A stretch of 64,000 nucleotides of DNA from Azospirillum sp. 51_20 (GTDB taxonomy: Bacteria; Pseudomonadota; Alphaproteobacteria; RF32; CAG-239), in NCBI GenBank assembly GCA_001917175.1, contig MNTV01000019.1, positions 41,584-105,583 on the forward strand, read 5' to 3'. This document shows positions 7,683 to 14,768 of this stretch, one piece after another (position 1 is the stretch's first letter; each line of letters begins with the position of its first letter). Under the pieces are notes generated by a model. It saw only the letters and a list, made by a program, of their open reading frames with translations, did not search any database and was not told the origin of the DNA. Made by a program: the position numbers and the translations under genes.

Positions 7683-8210
7683 ATGCTTTCTTTCAGAAAC
7701 AAACTGAATTCCCGGGATCCGGAAGCGATCCGGAAAATTTCGGCTTCTACCGGCTTTTTTGACGCCACCGACATTGAAATCAGCGTCAACCTTGCGCACA
7801 GCGCCCTTGACGGGCAGCGGCACGCCAACGACAATGTGGAATAACCCAGTTTCCTGCTTGCCGAAGACAACGGCAAAACCGTCGGTTATGCCTGTTTCGG
7901 CAAAATCCAGGACTGCAATTCCGCTTACGAACTGCACCTGATTTCCACTTTAAGCAGCTACCGCGGGCACGGCATCGGCCGCAAAATGATCGCCCGGCTG
8001 CTTGAAACCGTGCGCGAACTCGGCGGCAAAAAGCTTTTCGTCAAAACCGAAGGGACCGAGCAATACCTGCCGACCCGCAAATTTTACGAATCCTGCGGCT
8101 TCAAGCTGGAGGCCGTCCTGAAGGAATATTACGACGACAAGGATGACTGTTACATCTATTCGTACAAATTCTGCGAAGACGACGCAGCCGACACCGTCCC
8201 GGCCGAATAA
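7683..8210 (+). pseudogene. GNAT acetyltransferase interrupted by an in-frame TAA
   Basis: The frame opens at ATG 7683 with a perfect AAAGGAG upstream and reads ~53 residues to a TAA at 7842-7844. It then continues in the same frame to 8210 with obvious GNAT sequence. Reading through gives 175 residues: an N-terminal STGFFDATDIEI segment, strand beta4 LLAEDNGKTVGYACFG, the acetyl-CoA loop YRGHGIGRKMI, and FYESCGF near the end. All parts are in one frame, so the defect is one nonsense codon. Relatives tend to have an aromatic residue just before the PSFLLAED-type strand, so a TAT/TAC to TAA change is likely. It is either a recent pseudogene or a base error. It has its own promoter and terminator. 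Confidence 0.85.
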
Positions 8211-8227
8211 CGGTTCAAAAATCGACA

Positions 8228-8258
8228 ATCCCCCGCCGAAAAGCGGGGGATTTTTTTT
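8228..8258 (+). terminator. Intrinsic terminator
   Basis: Perfect stem ATCCCCCGC / GCGGGGGAT (8228-8236, 8243-8251) followed by T8, 18 bp after the GNAT stop. Confidence 0.93.
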
Positions 8259-8426
8259 GGTCTCCGGCATTTTGGCCAAACCACGCTTTTTGACCGAACC
8301 TCTCTTCTTTTATTTTACTTGACAAAATTTGCGGAATATGTTCAAATTTTTTTGCAACACAAATTACTTTGTCAACTTTAAATTATTTAACTATTTAAAA
8401 AAAGCCCTTCAAGTCAAGTAGAAGGC

Positions 8427-9254
8427 ATGAAAAAAACTATGAACAGCATTATTATCGAGGGGACGCATCCCGTATTTTTCAAAACCGCCGAAGAGGAAAC
8501 GGAACTGTTGGTCAACGGCGGAGAAAAAGAACGTTTCTATTACATCTGCTGCCGCGGCATCCAAACTCTTTCCGCCCAGCGCAAGCTTCTTGCCGGCGGG
8601 GAAAGATGGATCGAACTGCAGCAGACGGTTCACCCGGAAATGTGGAATTACCGCCTTTTTTCCGAACTGCGCCGACGCGGCATCCTGCCGCCGGACGACC
8701 GCTCGGAAGAAGAAGCCAAGGCGGACTTTCTCAAATGGCTGCGACATAACATGATATGTTCGCCGCTTGCTTATAAAAGCGAAAAGGAATACGGCGTGAC
8801 GTCACAGCTTCTGATGGCTGCGGGCGCTTGTTTCAGCAAACTGCTGAGCGAAGAGGAAGAAATTTCCCTGCTGGCGTCAAAAGACTGGAAAAAGGTGCGC
8901 GAGTACGCGCGGAAGTGGAAGCCGAATGCGGAAATCCTGTTCTTCCGAACGGCGCCGCTCGAACTGATATTCGCTTATATCCGCCTTTTCCGGCCGCAAA
9001 CCGTCGAAGCGGAGCGGGCGCTGATTTTCCGCGGCGACAGCATCCTTACCTGGGAGCTGGTTTTAAATCATCCGCTGAGCTACGAGGCCAGCCGGATCAT
9101 TAAAAAATCCGGCAATCCCCATATCTGGAAACTGGCCGTCGAACGCAACTACACTTTTGTTCACCGGTTTGAACAAAAGTTCGGTTCCGTCCGCAACTGG
9201 GAAAAGCAGCTGCGCAAAAGCTTTGATCGCAAATATTTCAAGCGAAGCGCCTGA
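8427..9254 (+). CDS. Hypothetical protein, 275 residues
   Basis: A soluble, Arg/Lys/Glu-rich, probably all-helical protein beginning MKKTMNSIIIEG. I do not recognise a domain. The final ~90 residues (from FFRTAPLELIFAYIRL) look like helical repeat units with alternating Leu/Ile, and the C-terminus is strongly basic (LRKSFDRKYFKRSA). There is no signal peptide or membrane segment. A weak AGAAGG lies just before the ATG at 8427; an ATG four codons downstream is possible. It stands alone with its own terminator. The region before it (8280-8426) is AT-rich and contains TTGACA at 8319, but no convincing -10 at the right distance. Confidence 0.7.
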   Translation: MKKTMNSIIIEGTHPVFFKTAEEETELLVNGGEKERFYYICCRGIQTLSAQRKLLAGGERWIELQQTVHPEMWNYRLFSELRRRGILPPDDRSEEEAKADFLKWLRHNMICSPLAYKSEKEYGVTSQLLMAAGACFSKLLSEEEEISLLASKDWKKVREYARKWKPNAEILFFRTAPLELIFAYIRLFRPQTVEAERALIFRGDSILTWELVLNHPLSYEASRIIKKSGNPHIWKLAVERNYTFVHRFEQKFGSVRNWEKQLRKSFDRKYFKRSA

Positions 9255-9271
9255 TCTTTCCAAAGTTTTTA

Positions 9272-9296
9272 CCCCGGCAATCCGCCGGGGTTTTTT
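9272..9296 (+). terminator. Intrinsic terminator
   Basis: Stem CCCCGGC / GCCGGGG (9272-9278, 9284-9290) with a 5-nt loop, followed by T6; 18 bp after the stop at 9254. Confidence 0.93.
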
Positions 9297-9474
9297 GTAC
9301 CGTGAAAAACTCGCGCCAAGCGCGCGGTTCGGTAAAGCTTAATATGAAAAATCCCGCGCATCTTTTTGTTTGCGTTTTCTACTCGCAGGCAAACGGAAAA
9401 AACGGCAATTCCGTTGACTTTTGCCGTTTTTATGTCTATACTTTTCCATATATTTTAATCAGGAAGGAACTGCC

Positions 9475-9513
9475 ATGGACAACAGCGAAGATATCGAAGA
9501 AGAAAAAAAGCCC
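9475..9513 (+). other. Start codon plus A AAA AAG slippery heptamer in another frame from the main ORF
   Basis: ATG 9475 has GGAAGGA upstream and reads MDNSEDIEEEKK. At 9504-9510 the sequence is A AAA AAG in the zero frame, the same heptamer used for -1 frameshifting in E. coli dnaX. A -1 shift there joins this start to the protein-like frame that continues as ARPENEIKPEVKSFNDEIEQ and then into the 9582-10292 ORF. Without the shift the zero frame continues as implausible, Lys/Arg/Ser/Thr-rich sequence. It may be programmed, a true frameshift, or an indel error in an A7 run. Confidence 0.65.
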
Positions 9514-9581
9514 GGCCGGAAAACGAAATCAAACCGGAAGTCAAATCCTTTAACGACGAAATTGAGCAAAAAGCCGCCGAA

Positions 9582-10292
9582 ATGCAAGCGCAGCACGGTG
9601 ACAAATTCAACGCGGAACGCTTCAAATCGGCAGCCAGGGAATATGCCGAGAAGAACGGCAACCTCAACGGCATCAGCGCCGACAATTTCGTTGAAAAAGA
9701 CAAAGAAAACATAGGCAACGGTCAGGGCAAAAGCTACGGCCTTGAACAGGTAAACGGCAAGTTTATCGCGCGGGGAAGCGACGGCAGCATCCTTGAAGGC
9801 AGCAGTTTTGAAGAAATTAACGACAAAGTCTGCGCCGATCTGGTTCAACACTGCAAATCCCAGGGCAGAGAAGCAACCATCGGCCTGCACTCCGACAACG
9901 AAGAACACAAAAAGACTTTTTCCAAAAACGCCTTGTTAAAACACAACGCCACCATCATCGCCGGCTGGCCGGAAGACAAGCAGTTCTGGAAAAACCTGAA
10001 AGACGAATACCTGAAAGACGAAAACCACACGCTGGCGGACTGGGAAAAGATGACGCGCAAAATTCCCGACGACGTCATGAGCCGTACCCCCGAAGAGCGC
10101 GCCCGCGTGAAGAAACTGAACGACGCCGAACTGCTGAAAGCAATGCGCCGCGGCAACAATCCTTATCTTAATCCGCAGGAAAACAAACCGCAGCAACCGG
10201 CAAACGCTTTGCAAAACAATAACAGCAAAGGCAAAACGCTGACTGCCGGGCAAATGAAAGCGCTGAGCGGCCGCGGCGGCCAGAGCCTGTAG
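9582..10292 (+). CDS. Hypothetical protein, body of a frameshifted gene
   Basis: 236 residues from an internal ATG. The same frame is protein-like for at least 24 codons upstream of this ATG, back to the A7 run at 9503-9509, so the full protein probably starts at 9475 and needs a -1 shift (about 271 residues). The sequence is hydrophilic, with FNAERFKSAAREYAEKNGNL near the start, a central GSDGSILEGSSFEEIN segment, and a helical DDVMSRTPEERARVKKL region. It ends in an Asn/Gln-rich, low-complexity tail. No membrane segment or known catalytic motif is seen. Function unknown. Confidence 0.7.
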   Translation: MQAQHGDKFNAERFKSAAREYAEKNGNLNGISADNFVEKDKENIGNGQGKSYGLEQVNGKFIARGSDGSILEGSSFEEINDKVCADLVQHCKSQGREATIGLHSDNEEHKKTFSKNALLKHNATIIAGWPEDKQFWKNLKDEYLKDENHTLADWEKMTRKIPDDVMSRTPEERARVKKLNDAELLKAMRRGNNPYLNPQENKPQQPANALQNNNSKGKTLTAGQMKALSGRGGQSL

Positions 10293-10308
10293 TTCGTTTA
10301 TGCGGCAA

Positions 10309-10343
10309 AAACACTCCCGGGCAGGTTTCGGGAGTGTTTTTTT
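10309..10343 (+). terminator. Intrinsic terminator
   Basis: Stem ACACTCCCG / CGGGAGTGT (10311-10319, 10329-10337) followed by T7, downstream of the unknown gene ending at 10292. Confidence 0.93.
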
Positions 10344-10637
10344 ATGATTCGGGCGTCTGCGCAGGCAGATGCAGGTATCTCGTCCCGGCCGCAAAGATTG
10401 CAAAGCTCTTGGACCGGGCGTTTGATGTCCGGAACGGCTATGCCGCTTGCGGCAGCCGGCGGAAGTTTATGCCCGGAAACACGGATACGGGACAAAAACG
10501 CATCGCTTTCTTTCCGTCGCCCGGCCGGCCGTTTCAAAAATCGAAAATATTTTTTGTCAATCTCTTGACAGCCGTCAAAAAAGTTGTATTCCTACCACGG
10601 TTTAAAAAACAAGCAAAAAAAAGAAAGACGACTCATC
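10344..10637. other. Intergenic region upstream of the SulP gene
   Basis: No credible gene. The right end is AT-rich and holds TTGACA near 10564-10570 followed by TATTCC after about 16 bp, a weak promoter candidate for the transporter. The rest is unremarkable; open frames here have shadow-like composition. Confidence 0.45.
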
Positions 10638-12383
10638 ATGCTGGCACTTTGGAAAAAATTTCAACAATTTTACGGCAGACAATTTGCTCCGAAAATTTAC
10701 GAAGTCCTTAAAACGGGCTATGACACGGAAAAATTCCGCCGCGACTGCATCTCAGGAATAACCGTCGCCGTCATTTCAATTCCGCTGGCAATGGCTTTGG
10801 CAATCGCTTCCGGCGTTACGCCGGCACAGGGACTTTACACCGCCATCGTCGCCGGATTTTTCATCGCCCTGCTCGGCGGCAGCCGCTACCAGATCGGCGG
10901 CCCGACCGGCGCTTTTGTCGTCGTCATCTTCAACGTTATGCAAAACTACGGCTACAACGGCCTGGCCGCCACCATGCTGATCGCCGGCTGCGTACTCGTC
11001 ATCAGCGGTTATCTGCGTCTCGGCTCTTACATCAAATACATTCCCTATCCGGTGGTCGTCGGCTTTACCGCCGGCATCGGACTGTCGCTGATTTCCACCC
11101 AGGTCAAGGATTTGCTGGGGCTGAAAATAGAAAACGTGCCGGCCGAATTCCTGCCCAAATGGGAAAGTTACCTCGCCAACCTTAACTCTTTCAGCGCCGC
11201 TTCGCTGGTCATTTCTTTGTTATCGCTTTCCGCTATCCTTTACATGCAGATCAAAAAACTGAAGCTGCCGGCCTATCTTGTCTGCGTTACCGGCGCCACG
11301 CTGCTGGTCGCCGTCTTCGGCCTTAACATTGACACCATCGGCAACAAATTCGGCGGCGTGCCGCATTTTCTGCCGATGCCGAAAATGCCCGACATTTCGG
11401 TCAATTTGCTGCTCAAAGTGCTGCCGAGCGGCCTGACCATCGCTTTTCTGGCCGGCGTGGAATCGCTTTTGAGCGCCACCGTCGTCGACGGCATGAGCGG
11501 CGACAACCACAATTCCAACGCCGAACTGGTGGCGGAAGGCGCCGCCAACATCTTCTGCATGTTCTTTGCCGGCGTACCGGCCACCGGCGCCATTGCCAGA
11601 ACCGCCGCCAACTTCAAGGCCAGAGCCTATTCCCCGGTATCGGGCATCATGCAGTCGGTATTTTTGCTGCTGTTTATGCTGCTGTTGGCGCCGGCCGCCA
11701 AATACATTCCGCTGGCCTGCCTGTCGGCGGTGCTGGTTCTGATCGGCTGGAACATGATGGGGCTGGGAAAAATCTTCAAACTGCTGCAGGGACCGCGCGG
11801 CGACCGTTACACCCTTGTCGTCACCCTGCTTTTGACCGTTCTGGTCGACCTCAACACCGCCATCAGCGTCGGCTTCATCATGGCCAGCATTATCTTTATG
11901 CACCGCATGAGCCGGGAAATCGAAATTGAAACCGACGAACAGGTGCTGGAAGAAGACGGCGGCGGCCGCGACCTGACACAGGTTCTGCACGAAAAAGGCG
12001 TGATGTCGCTCAGACTTTCCGGTCCGCTGTTTTTCGGCGGGGCTTCCCAGGTATCGCACTTTTTTCAAAAAATAGGCGAAGCGCCGAAGGTACTGATTCT
12101 GCGGATGGGATACGTTCCGGTCGTTGACGCCACCGGCGCCAACATCATCATCGAATTCATCAAAAAAGTAAAAAAATACGACACGAAAATTATTCTTTCC
12201 AACGTCAAGAAACAGCCGCGGCGCGTTCTGCACAACGCTTTTCTGAAAGAAGGAATCGACTTTCACACCATTTCCATCGCCTCTTCTTTCCAAAACGCGC
12301 TGAAAATTACCCGGCGTTATCTGAAAAACAAAGAACAGGAGGAAAAACTGCCGGCAGCGGAAAAGACGGAGGAAAACGTCTGA
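10638..12383 (+). CDS. SulP family anion transporter with STAS domain
   Basis: A 581-residue inner-membrane protein. The first ~430 residues form the SulP transport core with about 12-14 hydrophobic helices, including the typical RYQIGGPTGAFVVVIF and GLYTAIVAGF segments and an NAELVAEGAANI stretch. The C-terminal part from about residue 445 is a cytoplasmic STAS domain (VMSLRLSGPLFFGGA; RMGYVPVVDATG). Family members carry sulfate, bicarbonate or dicarboxylates, and the substrate cannot be told from sequence. The start is ATG 10638 (MLALWKKFQQF). Earlier in-frame starts lie in AT-rich sequence that looks like promoter. A terminator follows at once. Confidence 0.95.
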   Translation: MLALWKKFQQFYGRQFAPKIYEVLKTGYDTEKFRRDCISGITVAVISIPLAMALAIASGVTPAQGLYTAIVAGFFIALLGGSRYQIGGPTGAFVVVIFNVMQNYGYNGLAATMLIAGCVLVISGYLRLGSYIKYIPYPVVVGFTAGIGLSLISTQVKDLLGLKIENVPAEFLPKWESYLANLNSFSAASLVISLLSLSAILYMQIKKLKLPAYLVCVTGATLLVAVFGLNIDTIGNKFGGVPHFLPMPKMPDISVNLLLKVLPSGLTIAFLAGVESLLSATVVDGMSGDNHNSNAELVAEGAANIFCMFFAGVPATGAIARTAANFKARAYSPVSGIMQSVFLLLFMLLLAPAAKYIPLACLSAVLVLIGWNMMGLGKIFKLLQGPRGDRYTLVVTLLLTVLVDLNTAISVGFIMASIIFMHRMSREIEIETDEQVLEEDGGGRDLTQVLHEKGVMSLRLSGPLFFGGASQVSHFFQKIGEAPKVLILRMGYVPVVDATGANIIIEFIKKVKKYDTKIILSNVKKQPRRVLHNAFLKEGIDFHTISIASSFQNALKITRRYLKNKEQEEKLPAAEKTEENV

Positions 12384-12390
12384 AAACAAA

Positions 12391-12417
12391 GCCCCGGCTC
12401 CGGCCGGGGTTTGTTTT
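12391..12417 (+). terminator. Intrinsic terminator of the SulP gene
   Basis: Stem CCCCGGC / GCCGGGG (12392-12398, 12403-12409) with a 4-nt loop, followed by TTTGTTTT. Confidence 0.88.
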
Positions 12418-12450
12418 GCCCGCCCGGCAAAAAGCCGTACGAAACGGCGC

Positions 12451-12479
12451 TGGACAAAAACGCTCCGTTCGGTTATAAT
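12451..12479 (+). promoter_or_regulatory. Sigma70-type promoter TGGACA-17-TATAAT
   Basis: TGGACA at 12451-12456 and TATAAT at 12474-12479 with a 17-bp spacer. The predicted start is about 28 nt before the ATG at 12514, which has an AGGAG site, giving a short clean leader. Confidence 0.82.
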
Positions 12480-12513
12480 CCGACAATATCCATAACCAGC
12501 AGCAGGAGAAAAC

Positions 12514-13071
12514 ATGAAAGACGTTTATCGTGTCGTATGCAGCGAAAACCAAAAACTTTATCCCGGACAGGTTTTTGTAGACTTTATGCCGGCCGGACAA
12601 AGCCGGCAGGAAAACTGCCTTAACCACGATGCCATTTTGCAAATGCGGCGGACGATTAACCCGGGGGTTGACAGCGTGGAAAACGGACTGATCCTGACCG
12701 ACTACGGGTTCGGCCGGCCGGAAATGGGTTATGAAGCGGCTTACGGTCCCGAACGGCGCAAACCCGGATATGACGCCGGAAAATACGAACCGGTTATTCT
12801 TGAGCGTTTTCGTCAAATGCGCGAAGCCGGAAAAGAAAAAACGCTCGACGTCAGCATAAGCGAACTGGCCGCCCTTTACGGGTTTGAACAAACGGAAGAC
12901 AACGGCTCTCCCAAAAGCGCACGGGAAGCGGCTTTAATCGAAGAAGCCCGGCGGCAAAAGGAAATTGCGCGCAAGAAAGCCGAACAAAGGGAATATGAGG
13001 CAAAAAAGCAATCCAACCTGTCAACCGAACAGATTTTGAAATGGAAGTATTCCCGCTATTCCGGCGACTGA
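12514..13071 (+). CDS. Hypothetical protein, 185 residues
   Basis: A soluble protein with an N-terminal beta-rich part (YRVVCSENQKLYPGQVFVDF) and a central region containing YGFGRPEMGYEAAYGP. The C-terminal ~50 residues are a charged helix likely to form a coiled coil (EEARRQKEIARKKAEQREYE). I recognise no family. It is driven by its own near-consensus promoter and has AGGAG 6 nt before the ATG, so it is probably expressed well. There is no obvious terminator directly after it; the region to 13260 shows nothing else. Confidence 0.75.
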   Translation: MKDVYRVVCSENQKLYPGQVFVDFMPAGQSRQENCLNHDAILQMRRTINPGVDSVENGLILTDYGFGRPEMGYEAAYGPERRKPGYDAGKYEPVILERFRQMREAGKEKTLDVSISELAALYGFEQTEDNGSPKSAREAALIEEARRQKEIARKKAEQREYEAKKQSNLSTEQILKWKYSRYSGD

Positions 13072-13260
13072 ACGGCATCGCCGCCCTTTCCCGTCCGCCT
13101 GCATGACGTCTTCGGCGTTTTTGCCGCACAAACTTTCATCTGCTGAACAAACGGCATCAACGTGTTTTGAATCCTGAACGCCTATCATTGAAGTTCCGCA
13201 AGTCTGACGATTGGATCAGAATGTCCGCATTCGCCTGCCCGGAAGGATGTTCAAATCATA

Positions 13261-13299
13261 AAAAAACGGCCGGACCCTTTACGGGTCGGACCGTTAAAA
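13261..13299 (-). terminator. Intrinsic terminator of the small membrane protein gene
   Basis: An imperfect 13-bp stem (AACGGCCGGACCC / GGGTCGGACCGTT, 13265-13294) whose minus-strand 3' side is followed by T6. It lies 26 bp after the stop at 13320. Confidence 0.75.
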
Positions 13300-13319
13300 T
13301 CAATAAACGAATTTTGCCT

Positions 13320-13682
13320 TTAATCATCACCCTTGATACAGCCGAACAGATCGGAGAACAAAGATATCGTGAAAAGCACCGCCACGAGAAGAAACATCAG
13401 CAGGCTGAACAAAAACTCAACGCTGAACAACGTTGCCGCCACTGTTCCCACATAAACGATCAGCGGCACCAATCTGAACAAGATTCCGTTCCTAAACATT
13501 TTTCCCAGACGCAACCGGTTTCTTCTGTCCACGAATTCTCGCTCGTCAATTTTTGACAGCCCGATTCCGTAAACGAAAAGCCACAGCAGATCGGCAATCT
13601 GAAGATAAATGATCTCACTGACAAACAGGTGAACGGTGATGATGCCGACGATCAGAAACAAAGCAACGAAAAATTTTTTCAT
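13320..13682 (-). CDS. Small integral membrane protein, unknown
   Basis: 120 residues with four hydrophobic segments, at roughly 4-22, 26-44, 70-88 and 90-112, separated by a basic loop (DEREFVDRRNRLRLGKMFRNG). It ends in a charged GCIKGDD tail. The arrangement suggests a polytopic inner-membrane protein. I recognise no family signature. The ATG at 13682 lacks a clear Shine-Dalgarno site. It is flanked by an AT-rich promoter-like zone (13690-13770) and its own terminator. Confidence 0.65.
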   Translation of the reverse strand: MKKFFVALFLIVGIITVHLFVSEIIYLQIADLLWLFVYGIGLSKIDEREFVDRRNRLRLGKMFRNGILFRLVPLIVYVGTVAATLFSVEFLFSLLMFLLVAVLFTISLFSDLFGCIKGDD

Positions 13683-13770
13683 ACATTTTTTATTTTTACG
13701 GTTAATAATTTACTGGTAATTGATTTGCGGAAAAAATTATATTTTATTTTCATTTTTTTGTCAAGTTTAT

Positions 13771-13807
13771 AAAAAAGCGTCTGCTCCGAAAACCAAAAAG
13801 CGGACGC
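13771..13807 (-). terminator. Second terminator hairpin downstream of the autotransporter
   Basis: Stem GCGTCTGC / GCGGACGC (one G-U pair; 13777-13784, 13800-13807), followed on the minus strand by T6. It backs up the stronger hairpin at 13822-13857. Confidence 0.6.
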
Positions 13808-13821
13808 AAGACCAGAACCCG

Positions 13822-13857
13822 AAAAAAAACGGAGAGGCAGTCCTCTCCGTTTTTTGT
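13822..13857. terminator. Bidirectional terminator after the autotransporter
   Basis: A 10-bp perfect stem AACGGAGAGG / CCTCTCCGTT with a CAGT loop, flanked by A8 and T6. It lies 15 bp past the autotransporter stop (minus strand). Confidence 0.9.
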
Positions 13858-13871
13858 CGTCCGAACAAACG

Positions 13872-14768
13872 TCAGAATTTATATTTGGCGTTTAACAGAC
13901 CGGTATGGTCGGTATAATCGTCACGGAACTGTCCTTCATAACGGAGCGACAATTCGACATTGTCGTTGACTTCCGCCGTCAGGCCGGCGCCGAGTTCAAC
14001 ACCGAAGCGGTCCAAAGCTTCGCCGTCGACGCGATATGCCGCGCCGTTGGCCAAAGTAACGACCGAACCGCCCGCATCATTAAACATATCATAAGTGAGG
14101 GCAACCCGGACTTCAGGACGCAGGGTCATCTCGTTTTCAAGCGTAAATTCCCTGTCCGCTTTGGCGCCGATCACGCCGGTCAGGATGTCGGAATCGTTGG
14201 CAGAAACCCGCTGGTCAACCGTATCCGTATAAGCGTCCTGACTGGTATGGACATAACGCAGTCCTGCTTCCGGAGTCAGGTTAAAGCCTTTGACCTGCAT
14301 TTCATAACCGGTCATCGCCTGCAGACCGAGAGAAGTTGCGTCATAGTCGGCGTTAACATTGTAACCGGCCACGTTTTTGCTTTCCGAATAATCGGACCAG
14401 CCGTACGAAACAACGCCGTTGACAAACCATGCGGAAGGTTTGTATTCGCCGTACAAAATCGCCGTATGGGTATCAACGTCGGTCGAACGCATAAAGCCGT
14501 CAATGTCGGTGTTGGTATAGGCATAACCGATACCCAGCTTGACCTGATCGTTCACGCGTTTTTCCAAACCCATGGCAACCCCGGCGGAATCGGCGTCAAA
14601 GCCTTTGGTTTTTGCCGTATCGTCAAGCTCGGAACGGTTGAACATTCCCTGAATCCACATGGCAACCCGTTCAAAAACGTTGTCGCCGGAAGAAACGCCT
14701 TCTGCTCCGGCTTCACCGGCAGCAGCAATCGCACCGCCGCTCAAACGCGTGGAAACGGCACCGAACAC
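13872..14768 (-). CDS. Autotransporter beta-barrel domain (C-terminal part of a frameshifted gene)
   Basis: 298 residues holding a complete autotransporter translocator. It contains the NRSELDDTAKTKGFDADSAG-type entry to the barrel, alternating amphipathic strands, and a terminal LLNAKYKF ending in Phe, as needed for outer-membrane assembly. The frame extends upstream of this GTG as QSESQTVNQVFGAVSTRLSG, the conserved linker normally found between passenger and barrel. The passenger is in a different frame (14741-16156). So this is the 3' half of a gene broken by a one-base shift near 14799-14802, not a gene of its own. Confidence 0.85.
   Translation of the reverse strand: MFGAVSTRLSGGAIAAAGEAGAEGVSSGDNVFERVAMWIQGMFNRSELDDTAKTKGFDADSAGVAMGLEKRVNDQVKLGIGYAYTNTDIDGFMRSTDVDTHTAILYGEYKPSAWFVNGVVSYGWSDYSESKNVAGYNVNADYDATSLGLQAMTGYEMQVKGFNLTPEAGLRYVHTSQDAYTDTVDQRVSANDSDILTGVIGAKADREFTLENEMTLRPEVRVALTYDMFNDAGGSVVTLANGAAYRVDGEALDRFGVELGAGLTAEVNDNVELSLRYEGQFRDDYTDHTGLLNAKYKF

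Noticed and set aside
7842..7844. Stop-codon recoding in the GNAT gene
   Set aside because: The codon is TAA, which also ends many neighbours as a normal stop; known recoding usually uses UGA or UAG, and no special downstream structure is seen.
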